NCBI RefSeq assembly: GCF_003947415.1
Contig: NZ_QHKL01000003.1
Location: 620,001 to 684,000 of the forward strand
Length of the DNA: 64,000 bases
Direction of reading: 5' to 3'
From: Amycolatopsis sp. WAC 01376
GTDB taxonomy: Bacteria; Actinomycetota; Actinomycetes; Mycobacteriales; Pseudonocardiaceae
Part shown: positions 39,948 through 47,578 of the stretch, one piece after another
Layout of the letters: the number at the start of each line of letters is the position of its first letter
Position numbering within the stretch: position 1 is the stretch's first letter
Translations under genes and position numbers: made by a program
The notes under the pieces: model-generated
Databases searched by the model: none
The model's input: the letters and a program-made list of their open reading frames with translations, nothing else
What the model was told of the DNA's origin: nothing

Positions 39948-41017
39948 GCCGGGTCCGCGGCCAGCAGGTCGCCGAGTCCGCGCAGTTGCGTGGTCGCGCC
40001 GCCCAGCGTGAACTCGAGCCGCTTCGCCGCGACGAAGTAGCGATGCAGCGTGTGGTCGACGTCGATGCCGACACCGCCGTGGATGTGCACGGCGGTGTGA
40101 GCGACCCGATGCCCGGCTTCGGCCGCCCAGAACTTCGCCGTCGCGACCTCTTCGGCCGCCGGAAGGCCTTCACTGAGCCGCCAGGCGGCCTGCCACAACG
40201 TCAGCCGGACGGCTTCGACGTCGACGTAGGCGTCGGCGAGCCGCTGCCGCACCGCCTGGAAACTCCCGATGAGATGGCCGAACTGCTTGCGCTCCCGCGC
40301 GTACGCCGCGGTCAGTTCCAGTGCCCGTTCGACGACGCCGAGCTGCTGGGCGCAGACGCCGATGGTGGCCCGCAGCCGCAGCCATTCGCCGATGTCACCC
40401 AGTGAGGTCGAGGCTTTCGCGCCGGACAGTTCGACGAGTGCCGCGTCGGCGTGGTCGACGGTCCGCTGCGGGGAGACGGTCACCGCGTCGCGGTCGAGCA
40501 GGAACACCTGCCGCCCGCCGTCGATGGCGGCTTCGACGAGGAATCCGTGCGCGAAGGCGCCCGAAGGCACCGCGGTCTGGGCCCCGGTCAGGCGCCAGCC
40601 GTCGCCGTCGGCCTCAGCGGTGAAACCGCAGGGCACACCGTAATCCGGCAGCGCCACCGCGAGGACGTGGTCGCCGCGCAGGACCGGGACGACCCAGCGC
40701 TCCACGAGCCGCCCGTCTCCGAATTCGGCCACCGCCGCGGCGCCCAGCACGACCGACGTCAGATACGGCACGGGCGCGACCGCGCGGCCGATCTCGGCCA
40801 GTACGGAACACTGCTCCAGCAAGCCGAACCCGCCACCGCCGACCGACTGCGGCAGGGCGGCGTCGAGCACCCCAGCCTGGGCTAGTGAGGTCCACAGTGG
40901 AGCGTCGAAGCCACCGGAACCGTGCGGTCCCAGCACGTCGGGGGTGACCTTGTCCGTCAGGATCCGGTTCGTGAGCGACGCGAGATCCTTCTGCGCTTCG
41001 GTGAGCGTGAAGTCCAT
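39944..41017 (-). CDS. fadE27: Acyl-CoA dehydrogenase subunit, FadE27 (ChsE5)-like
   Basis: 357 residues, the shorter type of acyl-CoA dehydrogenase that forms a heteromer with a FadE26-type partner. Visible are the flavin/C-terminal helices TAAYARERKQFGHLIGSFQAVRQRLADAY (in outline) and HIHGGVGIDVDHTLHRYF. In mycobacteria FadE26-FadE27 (ChsE4-ChsE5) is an alpha2beta2 enzyme dehydrogenating steroid-CoA side chains. Its Shine-Dalgarno sequence (AGGAG) touches the end of hairpin element B, which separates it from fadE26 by 175 bp. It is coupled to fadD17 by a 4-bp overlap. Confidence 0.88.
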   Translation of the reverse strand: MDFTLTEAQKDLASLTNRILTDKVTPDVLGPHGSGGFDAPLWTSLAQAGVLDAALPQSVGGGGFGLLEQCSVLAEIGRAVAPVPYLTSVVLGAAAVAEFGDGRLVERWVVPVLRGDHVLAVALPDYGVPCGFTAEADGDGWRLTGAQTAVPSGAFAHGFLVEAAIDGGRQVFLLDRDAVTVSPQRTVDHADAALVELSGAKASTSLGDIGEWLRLRATIGVCAQQLGVVERALELTAAYARERKQFGHLIGSFQAVRQRLADAYVDVEAVRLTLWQAAWRLSEGLPAAEEVATAKFWAAEAGHRVAHTAVHIHGGVGIDVDHTLHRYFVAAKRLEFTLGGATTQLRGLGDLLAADPA

Positions 41018-41026
41018 CGATATCTC

Positions 41027-41196
41027 CTAGTGGTCACGATCGAAAGGTGGCAGGGGTCTCGACGGCCCAGATTCCCGCTGGACGCACGGCCGGAAGACAC
41101 GAGTACGACACCGGTACGCGCGTCTCCCGGCCGCGCGCCCAGCGGAAATCTGGATCCGCCGAATACCCCCGCCCACCTTCCGATCGCAACCACTAG
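41027..41196. repeat. Hairpin element B (170 bp, CTAG-ended) inside the fadE26-fadE27 operon
   Basis: The element begins CTAGTGG at 41027 and ends CCACTAG at 41196. Outer arms 41030-41050 and 41173-41193 pair with three mismatches, and the stem continues inward through CCCAGATTCCCGCTGG and its partner near 41138-41153. The tip has GAGTACGAC at 41101-41109 and CCGGTACG at 41111-41118, as in element A at 32050-32217. Removing the element with one CTAG leaves the fadE26 stop as TAGGAG, that is, stop fused to a Shine-Dalgarno sequence just before the fadE27 ATG. That is a normal operon junction and strong evidence for insertion. Confidence 0.82.
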
Positions 41197-42374
41197 CGCG
41201 TGACGGGCAGGCCGAGGGCGGTCGCGGCGATCATGTCCCGCTGGATCTCGTTGGCGCCGCCGCCGAAGGTGAGGATCAGCGAAGACCGGTGCAGCCGCTC
41301 GATCCGGCCGCGCAGCAGGGCGCCGGGGGAGCCCTCGCGGACGACGGCGCCCGCGCCGAGGATCTCCATCATCAGCCGGTAGGCCTCGGTCGCGAACTCC
41401 GTGCCGAACACCTTGGTCGCCGACGCCTCCGCCGGGCCGAGGTCGCCGGTCGCGGCCGCCCAGGCGATCCGCCAGTTCCGCAGTTTCAGGTACTCGGCGT
41501 GGGTGTGGACCCGCGCCAGATGCAGCCGCACCCACGGCTGGTCGATGACGCGGGAGCCGTCGGGCAGTTTCGTGGTCTGCGCCCAGGTCCGCACCTCGCG
41601 CAGCGACGTCTGGATCGGCGCGGCCGAGGTCAGCGCGACCCGTTCGTGGTTGAGCTGGTTCGTGATGAGCGGCCAGCCCTCGTTCTCCCCGGCGACCCGG
41701 GACGTCACCGGCACGCGCACGTCGTCGTAGTAGGTCGCGCTCGTGCCGGGCCCGGCGACCGTGTGCACCTTCGTCCACGAGAAGCCCGGCGCCGACGTCG
41801 GCACGATCAGCATGCTCAGGCCCTTGTGCCGGTGGGCCTCGGGGTCGGTGCGGGCGGCCAGCCAGATGTAGTCGGCGTACTCGATCAGGCTCGTCCACAT
41901 CTTCTGGCCGTTGATGACGTAGTCGTCGCCGTCGCGGATCGCGCGGGTGCGCAGCGCCGCCAGGTCGGTCCCCGCGCCCGGTTCGGAGTAGCCGATCGCG
42001 AAGTGCAACTCGCCGGCGGCGATCTTCGGCAGGTAGAACGCCTTCTGTTCTTCGGTGCCGTAACGCATGATGGTCGGCCCGACGGTGTTCACCGTGAGGA
42101 ACGGGACTGGCACCCCGGCGGCGGCCGCCTCGTCGGTGAAGACGAGCTGGTCCAGCATTGGCCGGTCCTGCCCGCCGTACTCGCGGGGCCAGCCGATCGC
42201 GAGCCAGCCCGAACTGCCGAGGTCCCGGACGATTTCCTTGTACACCACGGCGTCGCCGTACTCGCCGCCGTCACCGGCAAGGGCTTCACGGCGTTCAGGG
42301 GTCATCAGCCCGGCGAAGTACTCCCGTAGTTCCCCGGCCAGTGCGCGCTGCTCCGGCGTGTAGTCGATCCGCAT
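41193..42374 (-). CDS. fadE26: Acyl-CoA dehydrogenase subunit, FadE26 (ChsE4)-like
   Basis: 393 residues of full acyl-CoA dehydrogenase type: N-terminal helices with LGSSGWLAIGWPREYGGQDR, the flavin-binding FAIGYSEPGAGTDLAALRT, QKMWTSLIEYADY and a C-terminal LILTFGGGANEIQRDMIA. It is the likely catalytic partner of the FadE27-like subunit. It is divergent from fdxD, with a perfect KstR box 59 bp upstream of its ATG, so induction by cholesterol catabolites is expected. The stop codon lies at the edge of hairpin element B. Confidence 0.9.
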   Translation of the reverse strand: MRIDYTPEQRALAGELREYFAGLMTPERREALAGDGGEYGDAVVYKEIVRDLGSSGWLAIGWPREYGGQDRPMLDQLVFTDEAAAAGVPVPFLTVNTVGPTIMRYGTEEQKAFYLPKIAAGELHFAIGYSEPGAGTDLAALRTRAIRDGDDYVINGQKMWTSLIEYADYIWLAARTDPEAHRHKGLSMLIVPTSAPGFSWTKVHTVAGPGTSATYYDDVRVPVTSRVAGENEGWPLITNQLNHERVALTSAAPIQTSLREVRTWAQTTKLPDGSRVIDQPWVRLHLARVHTHAEYLKLRNWRIAWAAATGDLGPAEASATKVFGTEFATEAYRLMMEILGAGAVVREGSPGALLRGRIERLHRSSLILTFGGGANEIQRDMIAATALGLPVTR

Positions 42375-42432
42375 CCGTCACCTCTGCCGTCGGTGCTCGT
42401 TACTGGTGCCATGGCCGCTCGCGGCGGTAGGG

Positions 42433-42446
42433 TAGAACCTGTTCTA
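42433..42446. promoter_or_regulatory. KstR operator between fadE26 and fdxD
   Basis: TAGAACCTGTTCTA matches the KstR consensus TNNAACNNGTTNNA at every fixed position and is fully palindromic apart from the central CT. It sits in the 103-bp divergent promoter region of the steroid locus, 32 bp before the fdxD ATG. KstR represses cholesterol genes, including mce4, in mycobacteria and rhodococci. Confidence 0.9.
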
Positions 42447-42477
42447 GTTGTACCAGGTGTGACGGCGAGGAGGGAAT

Positions 42478-42669
42478 ATGGAGATCGACGTCGATCGCTC
42501 GCTCTGCGAGGCGAACGCGATCTGTGTCGGCTTCGCGCCGGAGGTCTTCGATCTCGACGACGACGAGGAGCTCGTCCTCGCGTCGGCCGAAGTTCCGCAG
42601 AATCAAGTAGAACGTGTTACTCAAGCTGTAGCGAGCTGTCCGAAAAACGCCCTGCTCATACGTGGTTAG
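42478..42669 (+). CDS. fdxD: Small ferredoxin, FdxD-like
   Basis: 63 residues with cysteines C10, C16 and C54 (CEANAICVGFAPEVF; CPKNALLI). The usual fourth-ligand position is N13, the pattern of P450-type [3Fe-4S] or ligand-exchangeable [4Fe-4S] ferredoxins. It corresponds by position and size to Rv3503c at the head of the mce4 gene set. It probably donates electrons to steroid-oxidising P450s encoded elsewhere. GAGGAGG lies before ATG 42478. A near-perfect KstR box is embedded in its 3' end. Confidence 0.9.
   Translation: MEIDVDRSLCEANAICVGFAPEVFDLDDDEELVLASAEVPQNQVERVTQAVASCPKNALLIRG
42608..42621. promoter_or_regulatory. Second KstR-like site within fdxD
   Basis: TAGAACGTGTTACT fits TNNAACNNGTTNNA at all fixed positions except the last. 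It lies inside the coding 3' end of fdxD, 134 bp before the next gene. It may make an internal promoter for the dehydrogenase/mce genes KstR-responsive, or act as an auxiliary site for looping with 42433-42446. Confidence 0.55.
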
Positions 42670-42697
42670 CGCCGATTATTTGGCGCTTGCGTGCGAC

Positions 42698-42711
42698 GAG
42701 AACAGATTCTA
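42698..42711. promoter_or_regulatory. Degenerate KstR-like site before the first dehydrogenase
   Basis: GAGAACAGATTCTA keeps the AAC core and the palindromic ends but differs from the KstR consensus at two fixed positions. It lies 44 bp upstream of GTG 42755. It is weak alone but is the third such site within 280 bp. Confidence 0.35.
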
Positions 42712-42754
42712 GTGTGTGCGGAGACGCTGTGCGTTGGAAGGCGGGAGGCCCGGA

Positions 42755-43639
42755 GTGAGTTTGGACGGCAAGACGGCCATCGTGACCGGGGCCGGCGCGG
42801 GACTCGGCCGGGCCGAGGCGCTGGCGCTGGCCGACGCGGGGGCGTCGGTGGTGGTCAACGACGTGTCGGCCGCTGCGCGGACGGTGGCCGACGAGATCGA
42901 GGCCGAAGGCGGCAAGGCCGTCGCGGTCACCGGCGACGTCTCGGAGTCCTCGACCGCGGACGCGCTGCTCACCGCCGCCGTCGACCACTTCGGCGGACTG
43001 CACGTCCTGGTCAACAACGCGGGCGTGCTGCGCGACCGGATGCTGTTCTCGATGTCCGACGAGGAATGGGACACGGTGCTCCGGGTCCACCTTCGCGGGC
43101 ATTTCCTGCTTTCCCGCAACGCCGGGGCGTACTGGCGCGACAAGTCCAAAGTAGACGGAGCTCCGGTGTACGGCCGCGTGGTCAACACCGCGTCGGAGTC
43201 GTTCCTGCTCGGTGCGCCCGGCCAGCCGAACTACGGCGCCGCGAAAGCGGGCATCGCCGCGCTCACCGTCTCGACCGCCCGCGGCCTTTCCCGTTACGGC
43301 GTCCGCGCCAACGCGATCTGCCCGCGTGCCCGCACCGCGATGACCGAAGCCGTCTTCGGAGCCGACGCGCCGGAGGGGATCGACCCGCTTTCGGTCGACC
43401 ACGTCGCGCCGTTCGTGTCCTTCCTCTGCTCGCCGGAAGCCGACCGGATCAACGGCCAGGTCTTCCTCGTCTACGGCGGGATGGTCGCGCTGATGCGGCC
43501 GCCGTCGGTGGAACAGCGGTTCGACACCGTCAACGGCACCTGGACCACCGAAGAACTCGCGGCCAACGTGGGCGGCTACTTCGCCGACCGCGACCAGGAA
43601 CGGATGTTCGCCGCGTCCGAGATCATGTCGCTGCCGTGA
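42755..43639 (+). CDS. Short-chain dehydrogenase (Rv3502c/Hsd4A-like)
   Basis: 294 residues. Cofactor motif TGAGAGLGRAEAL, NNAG (VLVNNAGVLRDRM), catalytic serine region (NTASESF) and PNYGAAKAG for the Tyr/Lys pair. The D-loop VVVNDVSAAART resembles the type 4 17-beta-hydroxysteroid dehydrogenase family. In mycobacteria this position of the mce4 cluster is Rv3502c, described as Hsd4A, a (3R)-hydroxyacyl-CoA/17-beta-hydroxysteroid dehydrogenase. GTG 42755 has GGGAGG upstream and begins the similarity. The gene lies between two KstR-like sites and a second dehydrogenase 16 bp downstream. Confidence 0.85.
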   Translation: MSLDGKTAIVTGAGAGLGRAEALALADAGASVVVNDVSAAARTVADEIEAEGGKAVAVTGDVSESSTADALLTAAVDHFGGLHVLVNNAGVLRDRMLFSMSDEEWDTVLRVHLRGHFLLSRNAGAYWRDKSKVDGAPVYGRVVNTASESFLLGAPGQPNYGAAKAGIAALTVSTARGLSRYGVRANAICPRARTAMTEAVFGADAPEGIDPLSVDHVAPFVSFLCSPEADRINGQVFLVYGGMVALMRPPSVEQRFDTVNGTWTTEELAANVGGYFADRDQERMFAASEIMSLP

Positions 43640-43655
43640 ATCAGAGGAGATGACG

Positions 43656-44417
43656 ATGGGCAGGCTCGACGGCAAGGTGGCCCTGATCACCGGTGGTGCC
43701 CGTGGGCAGGGCGAAGCGGCCGCGCGGCTGTTCGTGGCCGAGGGCGCGCGTGTGGTGATCGCCGACATCAACGACCTCGACGGCAAGAAACTCGCCGCCG
43801 ATCTCGGCGAGTCCGCCGTCTACCAGCATCTCGACGTCGGTGACGAGGCCGAATGGGACGCCGCGATCGAGCGCACCCGCTCGGAGTTCGGCCCGCCGAC
43901 CGTGCTGGTCAACAACGCGGGCATCCTGCATTTCTCGGAACTGGGCAAGACCACGCTCGCCGACTACGAACGCGTCATCCGGGTCAACCAGATCGGGGCG
44001 TTTCTCGGGATGCGTTCGGTCGTTGAACCGATGACCGGGGCCGGGGGCGGCTCCATCGTCAACGTGTCCTCAGTGGAAGGCCTCGCCGGGATGCCGTTCC
44101 TCGTCGCCTACACCGCGAGCAAGTTCGCGATCCGCGGGATGACCAAGGTCGCGGCGCTCGAACTCGGCGCGAAGAACATCCGGGTCAATTCGGTCCACCC
44201 CGGCGCGATCGACACCCCGATGGTCGCCGCCGCCGCGGGCGGGCAGAAAGTCGACATGTCGTGGGTGGGCAAGAAAGTCGCGCTCGGCCGCGTCGGACAG
44301 CCGGAGGACATCGCGAAACTCGTGTTGTTCCTGGCCAGTGACGAAAGTTCGTACAGCACGGGTTCGGAGTTCGTCGCCGATGGCGGTGCGACCGCGACGC
44401 ACGCACTCAAGTTCTAG
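43656..44417 (+). CDS. Short-chain dehydrogenase, FabG3/20-beta-hydroxysteroid dehydrogenase-like
   Basis: 253 residues with TGGARGQGEAAARL for NAD binding, the conserved NNAG, NVSSVEGLAG and the active-site YTASK. The tail ASDESSYSTGSEFVADGG closely resembles mycobacterial FabG3 (Rv2002), a 3-alpha/20-beta-hydroxysteroid dehydrogenase. ATG 43656 is preferred over ATG 43650 because AGAGGA at 43643-43648 is too close to the latter. It sits inside the steroid locus between the first dehydrogenase and yrbE4A. I do not recall it in the mycobacterial mce4 cluster, so it looks like a lineage-specific addition. Confidence 0.87.
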   Translation: MGRLDGKVALITGGARGQGEAAARLFVAEGARVVIADINDLDGKKLAADLGESAVYQHLDVGDEAEWDAAIERTRSEFGPPTVLVNNAGILHFSELGKTTLADYERVIRVNQIGAFLGMRSVVEPMTGAGGGSIVNVSSVEGLAGMPFLVAYTASKFAIRGMTKVAALELGAKNIRVNSVHPGAIDTPMVAAAAGGQKVDMSWVGKKVALGRVGQPEDIAKLVLFLASDESSYSTGSEFVADGGATATHALKF

Positions 44418-44508
44418 CGTGGAGGTGCCGAGAGCAAAGTGAACACCGCTAACGCAATGGGGCGTTGACAGGTGGAGTAAGACTCGGGGCAGGCTACTGG
44501 GAGGTTCT

Positions 44509-45294
44509 GTGAACGCATCGGTGTCCGTCCCGGGTACGGGTGCGCTCATCCAGGTCGGCAGGCTCGCGACCTTGTCGTGGGAAGTCCTGCGCGCGATCTT
44601 CAAACGCCCGTTCCAGTTCCGCGAGTGGATCCAGCAGTGCTGGTTCTTCGCCAGCGTCACCATCCTGCCGACGGCGTTGGTGGCGATCCCGTTCGGCGCC
44701 GTCATCGCCTTGCAGCTGGGCTCGCTGACGCAGCAGATCGGCGCGCAGTCGTTCACCGGCGCGGCGAGCGCGCTCGCGATCGTGCAGCAGGCGAGCCCGC
44801 TGATCACCGCGCTGCTCGTGGCGGGCGCGGGCGGCAGCGCGGTCTGCGCGGACATCGGCGCCCGCAAGATCCGCGAAGAGATCGACGCCATGGAAGTACT
44901 CGGGGTCAACCCGATCCAGCGCCTGATCGTCCCCCGCGTCCTCGCGGCCATCGTGGTTTCGGTACTGCTGAACGGTTTGGTCAGTGTCGTCGGGGTGCTC
45001 GGCGGCTATTTCTTCAACGTCGTCATGCAGGGCGGCACCCCTGGCGCGTACCTCGCCAGCTTCAACGCGCTCGCCCAGGTGCCGGACCTGTGGATCAGTG
45101 AGATCAAGGCGCTGCTCTACGGTTTCGTCGCCGGTGTGGTCGCGGCGTTCCGCGGGCTGAACCCGGCGGGCGGGCCGAAGGGTGTCGGCGACGCGGTGAA
45201 CCAGGCCGTGGTCATCACGTTCCTGCTGCTGTTCCTGATCAACGTCGTGCTGACCGCGATCTACCTGCGGATCGTGCCGCCGAAGGCGATGTGA
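44509..45294 (+). CDS. yrbE4A: Mce4 permease subunit YrbE4A
   Basis: 261 residues of the MlaE/YrbE permease family, with about five membrane helices and the EQ-loop-like segment (DIGARKIREEIDAMEVLGVNPIQRLIVPR in outline) that contacts the MceG ATPase. GTG 44509 follows GGGAGG. The 91-bp gap upstream contains a perfect TTGACA at 44465-44470 but no well-spaced -10, so an internal promoter is only possible. Together with YrbE4B it forms the inner-membrane channel of the sterol importer. No mceG is in the window. Confidence 0.93.
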   Translation: MNASVSVPGTGALIQVGRLATLSWEVLRAIFKRPFQFREWIQQCWFFASVTILPTALVAIPFGAVIALQLGSLTQQIGAQSFTGAASALAIVQQASPLITALLVAGAGGSAVCADIGARKIREEIDAMEVLGVNPIQRLIVPRVLAAIVVSVLLNGLVSVVGVLGGYFFNVVMQGGTPGAYLASFNALAQVPDLWISEIKALLYGFVAGVVAAFRGLNPAGGPKGVGDAVNQAVVITFLLLFLINVVLTAIYLRIVPPKAM

Positions 45295-45295
45295 C

Positions 45296-46144
45296 ATGGC
45301 AGGCGAACCCGCTGTTTCGGATCGGACGCTCGAGATCATCGCGCGTCCCGGCGCGATGCTGGAAGGCTTCGGCGGCCAGCTGTCGTTCTACTTCCGCGCG
45401 CTGGCATGGACCCCGCGGACGATCCGGCGCTACGGCCGCGAGATCTTCCGGCTGCTGACCGAAGTCAGCTTCGGCACCGGCGCGCTCGCGGTGATCGGCG
45501 GGACGCTCGGCGTGATGATCGGGATGACGCTGTTCACCGGTCTCATCGTCGGCATGCAGGGCTACTCGGCGCTGAACCAGCTCGGCACGGCCGCGCTGAC
45601 CGGGTTCATCTCGGCCTACTTCAACACCCGCGAGGTCGCGCCGCTCTCGGCCGGGCTCGCGCTCTCGGCCACCGTCGGCTGCGGGTTCACCGCGCAGCTG
45701 GGCGCGATGAAGATCTCCGAGGAGATCGACGCGCTCGAAGTGATGGGCGTGCCGAGCCTGCCGTACCTGGTGACGACGCGGGTGATCGCCGGCGTCACCG
45801 CGGTCATCCCGCTCTACGCCGTCGGCCTGCTTTCGTCCTATCTCGCCTCGCGGCAGATCACCATCTGGCTCTACGGCCAGTCCGCGGGCACCTACGACCA
45901 CTACTTCACGCTGTTCCTGCCGCCAGAGGACGTGCTCTGGTCGTTCCTCAAGGTGATCATCTTCAGCGTGCTCGTCATCCTGTCCCATTGCTACTACGGC
46001 TACACCGCCAGCGGTGGGCCCGCCGGGGTCGGCGTCGCGGTCGGGCGCGCGGTGCGGACGTCGATCGTGCTGATCTCGGTACTCGACTTCTTCCTCAGCC
46101 TCGCGATCTGGGGCGCCACGACGACGGTGAGGATTTCCGGGTGA
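45296..46144 (+). CDS. yrbE4B: Mce4 permease subunit YrbE4B
   Basis: 282 residues, MlaE family, with the same EQ-like segment (GAMKISEEIDALEVMGVPSLPYLVTTR in outline) and about five membrane helices. ATG 45296 starts one base after the yrbE4A stop. The stop overlaps mce4A by 4 bp (GTGA). It pairs with YrbE4A to form the permease core of the Mce4 complex. Confidence 0.93.
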   Translation: MAGEPAVSDRTLEIIARPGAMLEGFGGQLSFYFRALAWTPRTIRRYGREIFRLLTEVSFGTGALAVIGGTLGVMIGMTLFTGLIVGMQGYSALNQLGTAALTGFISAYFNTREVAPLSAGLALSATVGCGFTAQLGAMKISEEIDALEVMGVPSLPYLVTTRVIAGVTAVIPLYAVGLLSSYLASRQITIWLYGQSAGTYDHYFTLFLPPEDVLWSFLKVIIFSVLVILSHCYYGYTASGGPAGVGVAVGRAVRTSIVLISVLDFFLSLAIWGATTTVRISG

Positions 46145-47457
46145 ACAGGAGGATTCTGCTGCAGCGGCTCCGGCACCAGGTGCTGGGGCTGATCTTCCTC
46201 GTGGTGGTCGTGCTGTTCTTCGTCACCACCATCGCCGTCTACCAGAAGGCCTTCACCACGGTGACCCTGGTGAACCTGGAGACCGACCGCATCGGCAACC
46301 AGATGCGCGAGGGCGCGGACGTCAAGGTGCGCGGGATGGTCGTCGGCGAGGTACGGACGATCCGGGCGCACGGTGACCGCGCGACGATGGAACTGGCGCT
46401 GCAACCGGACAAGACTTCGGTCATCCCGTCGAACGTGTCCGCGCGCCTGCTGCCGAAGACGTTGTTCGGTGAGCGGTACGTCGCCTTGCAGGTGCCCGAG
46501 AAACCCGAGCGGCACATCGCCGAGGGCGACGTCATCCCGCAGGACCGCAGCAGCAGCGCGATCGAGCTGGAAACCGTGCTGGGCAACGTCATGCCGCTTC
46601 TGCAGGCCGTCCAGCCGGAAAAGATGGCCAGCACGCTCAACGCCGTCGCGTCCGCTTTGGACGGTCAGGGCAAACAGCTCGGCACGACGCTGGCCGGGCT
46701 TTCGGACTATCTCGGCAAGGTGAACCCGTCGCTGCCCGATCTCAAGGCCGACATCACCGGACTGGCCGACGCGGCAGCGATCTACGACAAGGCCGCGCCG
46801 GATCTGCTGTCCGCGCTGTCGGATCTGACCACCACGAGCAAGACCCTGGTCGAGAGCCAGCGCGGTCTCGCCGACGTCTACTCGACGGTGACCGCCGCTT
46901 CGATCGACCTGACGAGCTTCCTGAAAGTGAACCAGGACAACCTGATCCGGCTCACCACCAACCTCCAGCCCACTTTGGACGTCCTCGCGAAGTACGCGCC
47001 GGAGTACCCGTGCCTGCTCAAACAGCTGGCCGAATCGGTGCCGCGCGCGGAACTCGCGTTCGGCAAGGGCACCGCGCATCCCGAGGTCAGCCGGGTGACC
47101 ATCGAGTTCACGCCGAGCCGGGGCAAGTACCTGCCCGGTGTCGATGAGCCGAAGTACGACGACAAACGTGGCCCGCGCTGCTATCCGCAGGTGCCGCCGC
47201 CGGGACGCTGGCCGCAGTACCCGCCGGACGGCGCCATCGACGACGGGTCCTCGAAACCCGCGCCGCCGCGCGACCCCGACGGCACCCTGCCCGCCGGCGG
47301 GAGCGCGGGCGGTTCGGTGGTGAACACGCCGGACGAACAGCGGCTTATCGACCTGCTCGTGTCGCCCGCCATGGGCACGACGCCGGACCAGGTGCCGAAC
47401 TGGGGCAGTCTGCTGGTGGGACCGCTGTACCGCGGGGCGGAGGTGGAGCTGCGATGA
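46141..47457 (+). CDS. mce4A: Mce4A substrate-binding/tunnel protein
   Basis: 438 residues: one N-terminal membrane helix (about residues 13-33), an MCE domain (about 40-120, NQMREGADVKVRGMVVGEVRTI) and a long helical region, followed by a proline/glycine-rich C-terminal tail (PPPGRWPQYPPDG). The tail is typical of actinobacterial MceA proteins. MCE subunits assemble a lipid tunnel across the periplasm-like space for sterols. GTG 46141 overlaps the yrbE4B stop. Unlike every other mce junction here, it does not overlap the next gene: 115 bp with a hairpin follow. Confidence 0.92.
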   Translation: MNRRILLQRLRHQVLGLIFLVVVVLFFVTTIAVYQKAFTTVTLVNLETDRIGNQMREGADVKVRGMVVGEVRTIRAHGDRATMELALQPDKTSVIPSNVSARLLPKTLFGERYVALQVPEKPERHIAEGDVIPQDRSSSAIELETVLGNVMPLLQAVQPEKMASTLNAVASALDGQGKQLGTTLAGLSDYLGKVNPSLPDLKADITGLADAAAIYDKAAPDLLSALSDLTTTSKTLVESQRGLADVYSTVTAASIDLTSFLKVNQDNLIRLTTNLQPTLDVLAKYAPEYPCLLKQLAESVPRAELAFGKGTAHPEVSRVTIEFTPSRGKYLPGVDEPKYDDKRGPRCYPQVPPPGRWPQYPPDGAIDDGSSKPAPPRDPDGTLPAGGSAGGSVVNTPDEQRLIDLLVSPAMGTTPDQVPNWGSLLVGPLYRGAEVELR

Positions 47458-47578
47458 GGACTCAGCCGGGCTCGGGTTCCGGGGCCGTGAAGGCCTCCTT
47501 CCCTACCCTGAGCGTAGGGAAGGAGGCCTTCACGGACCGCCCCTTCAGCCCACGAGGCGGGAGGGCGGCCCGATGAGG
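47452..47578. mobile_element. Hairpin insertion between mce4A and mce4B with 8-bp duplication
   Basis: The 8-mer CGATGAGG occurs at 47452-47459, across the mce4A stop, and again at 47571-47578, across the mce4B start. Between them is a hairpin with perfect 20-bp arms at 47487-47506 and 47514-47533, of the same sequence family as 25815-25861 and 59237-59283. The first CGATGAGG would itself have made an ATGA stop/start overlap, as at the other mce junctions, so 119 bp appear to have been inserted with target duplication. A 40-codon frame from ATG 47454 crosses the insertion but is probably not a gene. Confidence 0.65.

Noticed and set aside
47454..47576. 40-codon frame starting at the ATGA overlap after mce4A
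   Set aside because: It reads through the inserted hairpin (VKASFPTLSVGKEAF) and ends in the mce4B start. The same peptide-like reading appears at other copies of the hairpin, so it is a product of the repeat.
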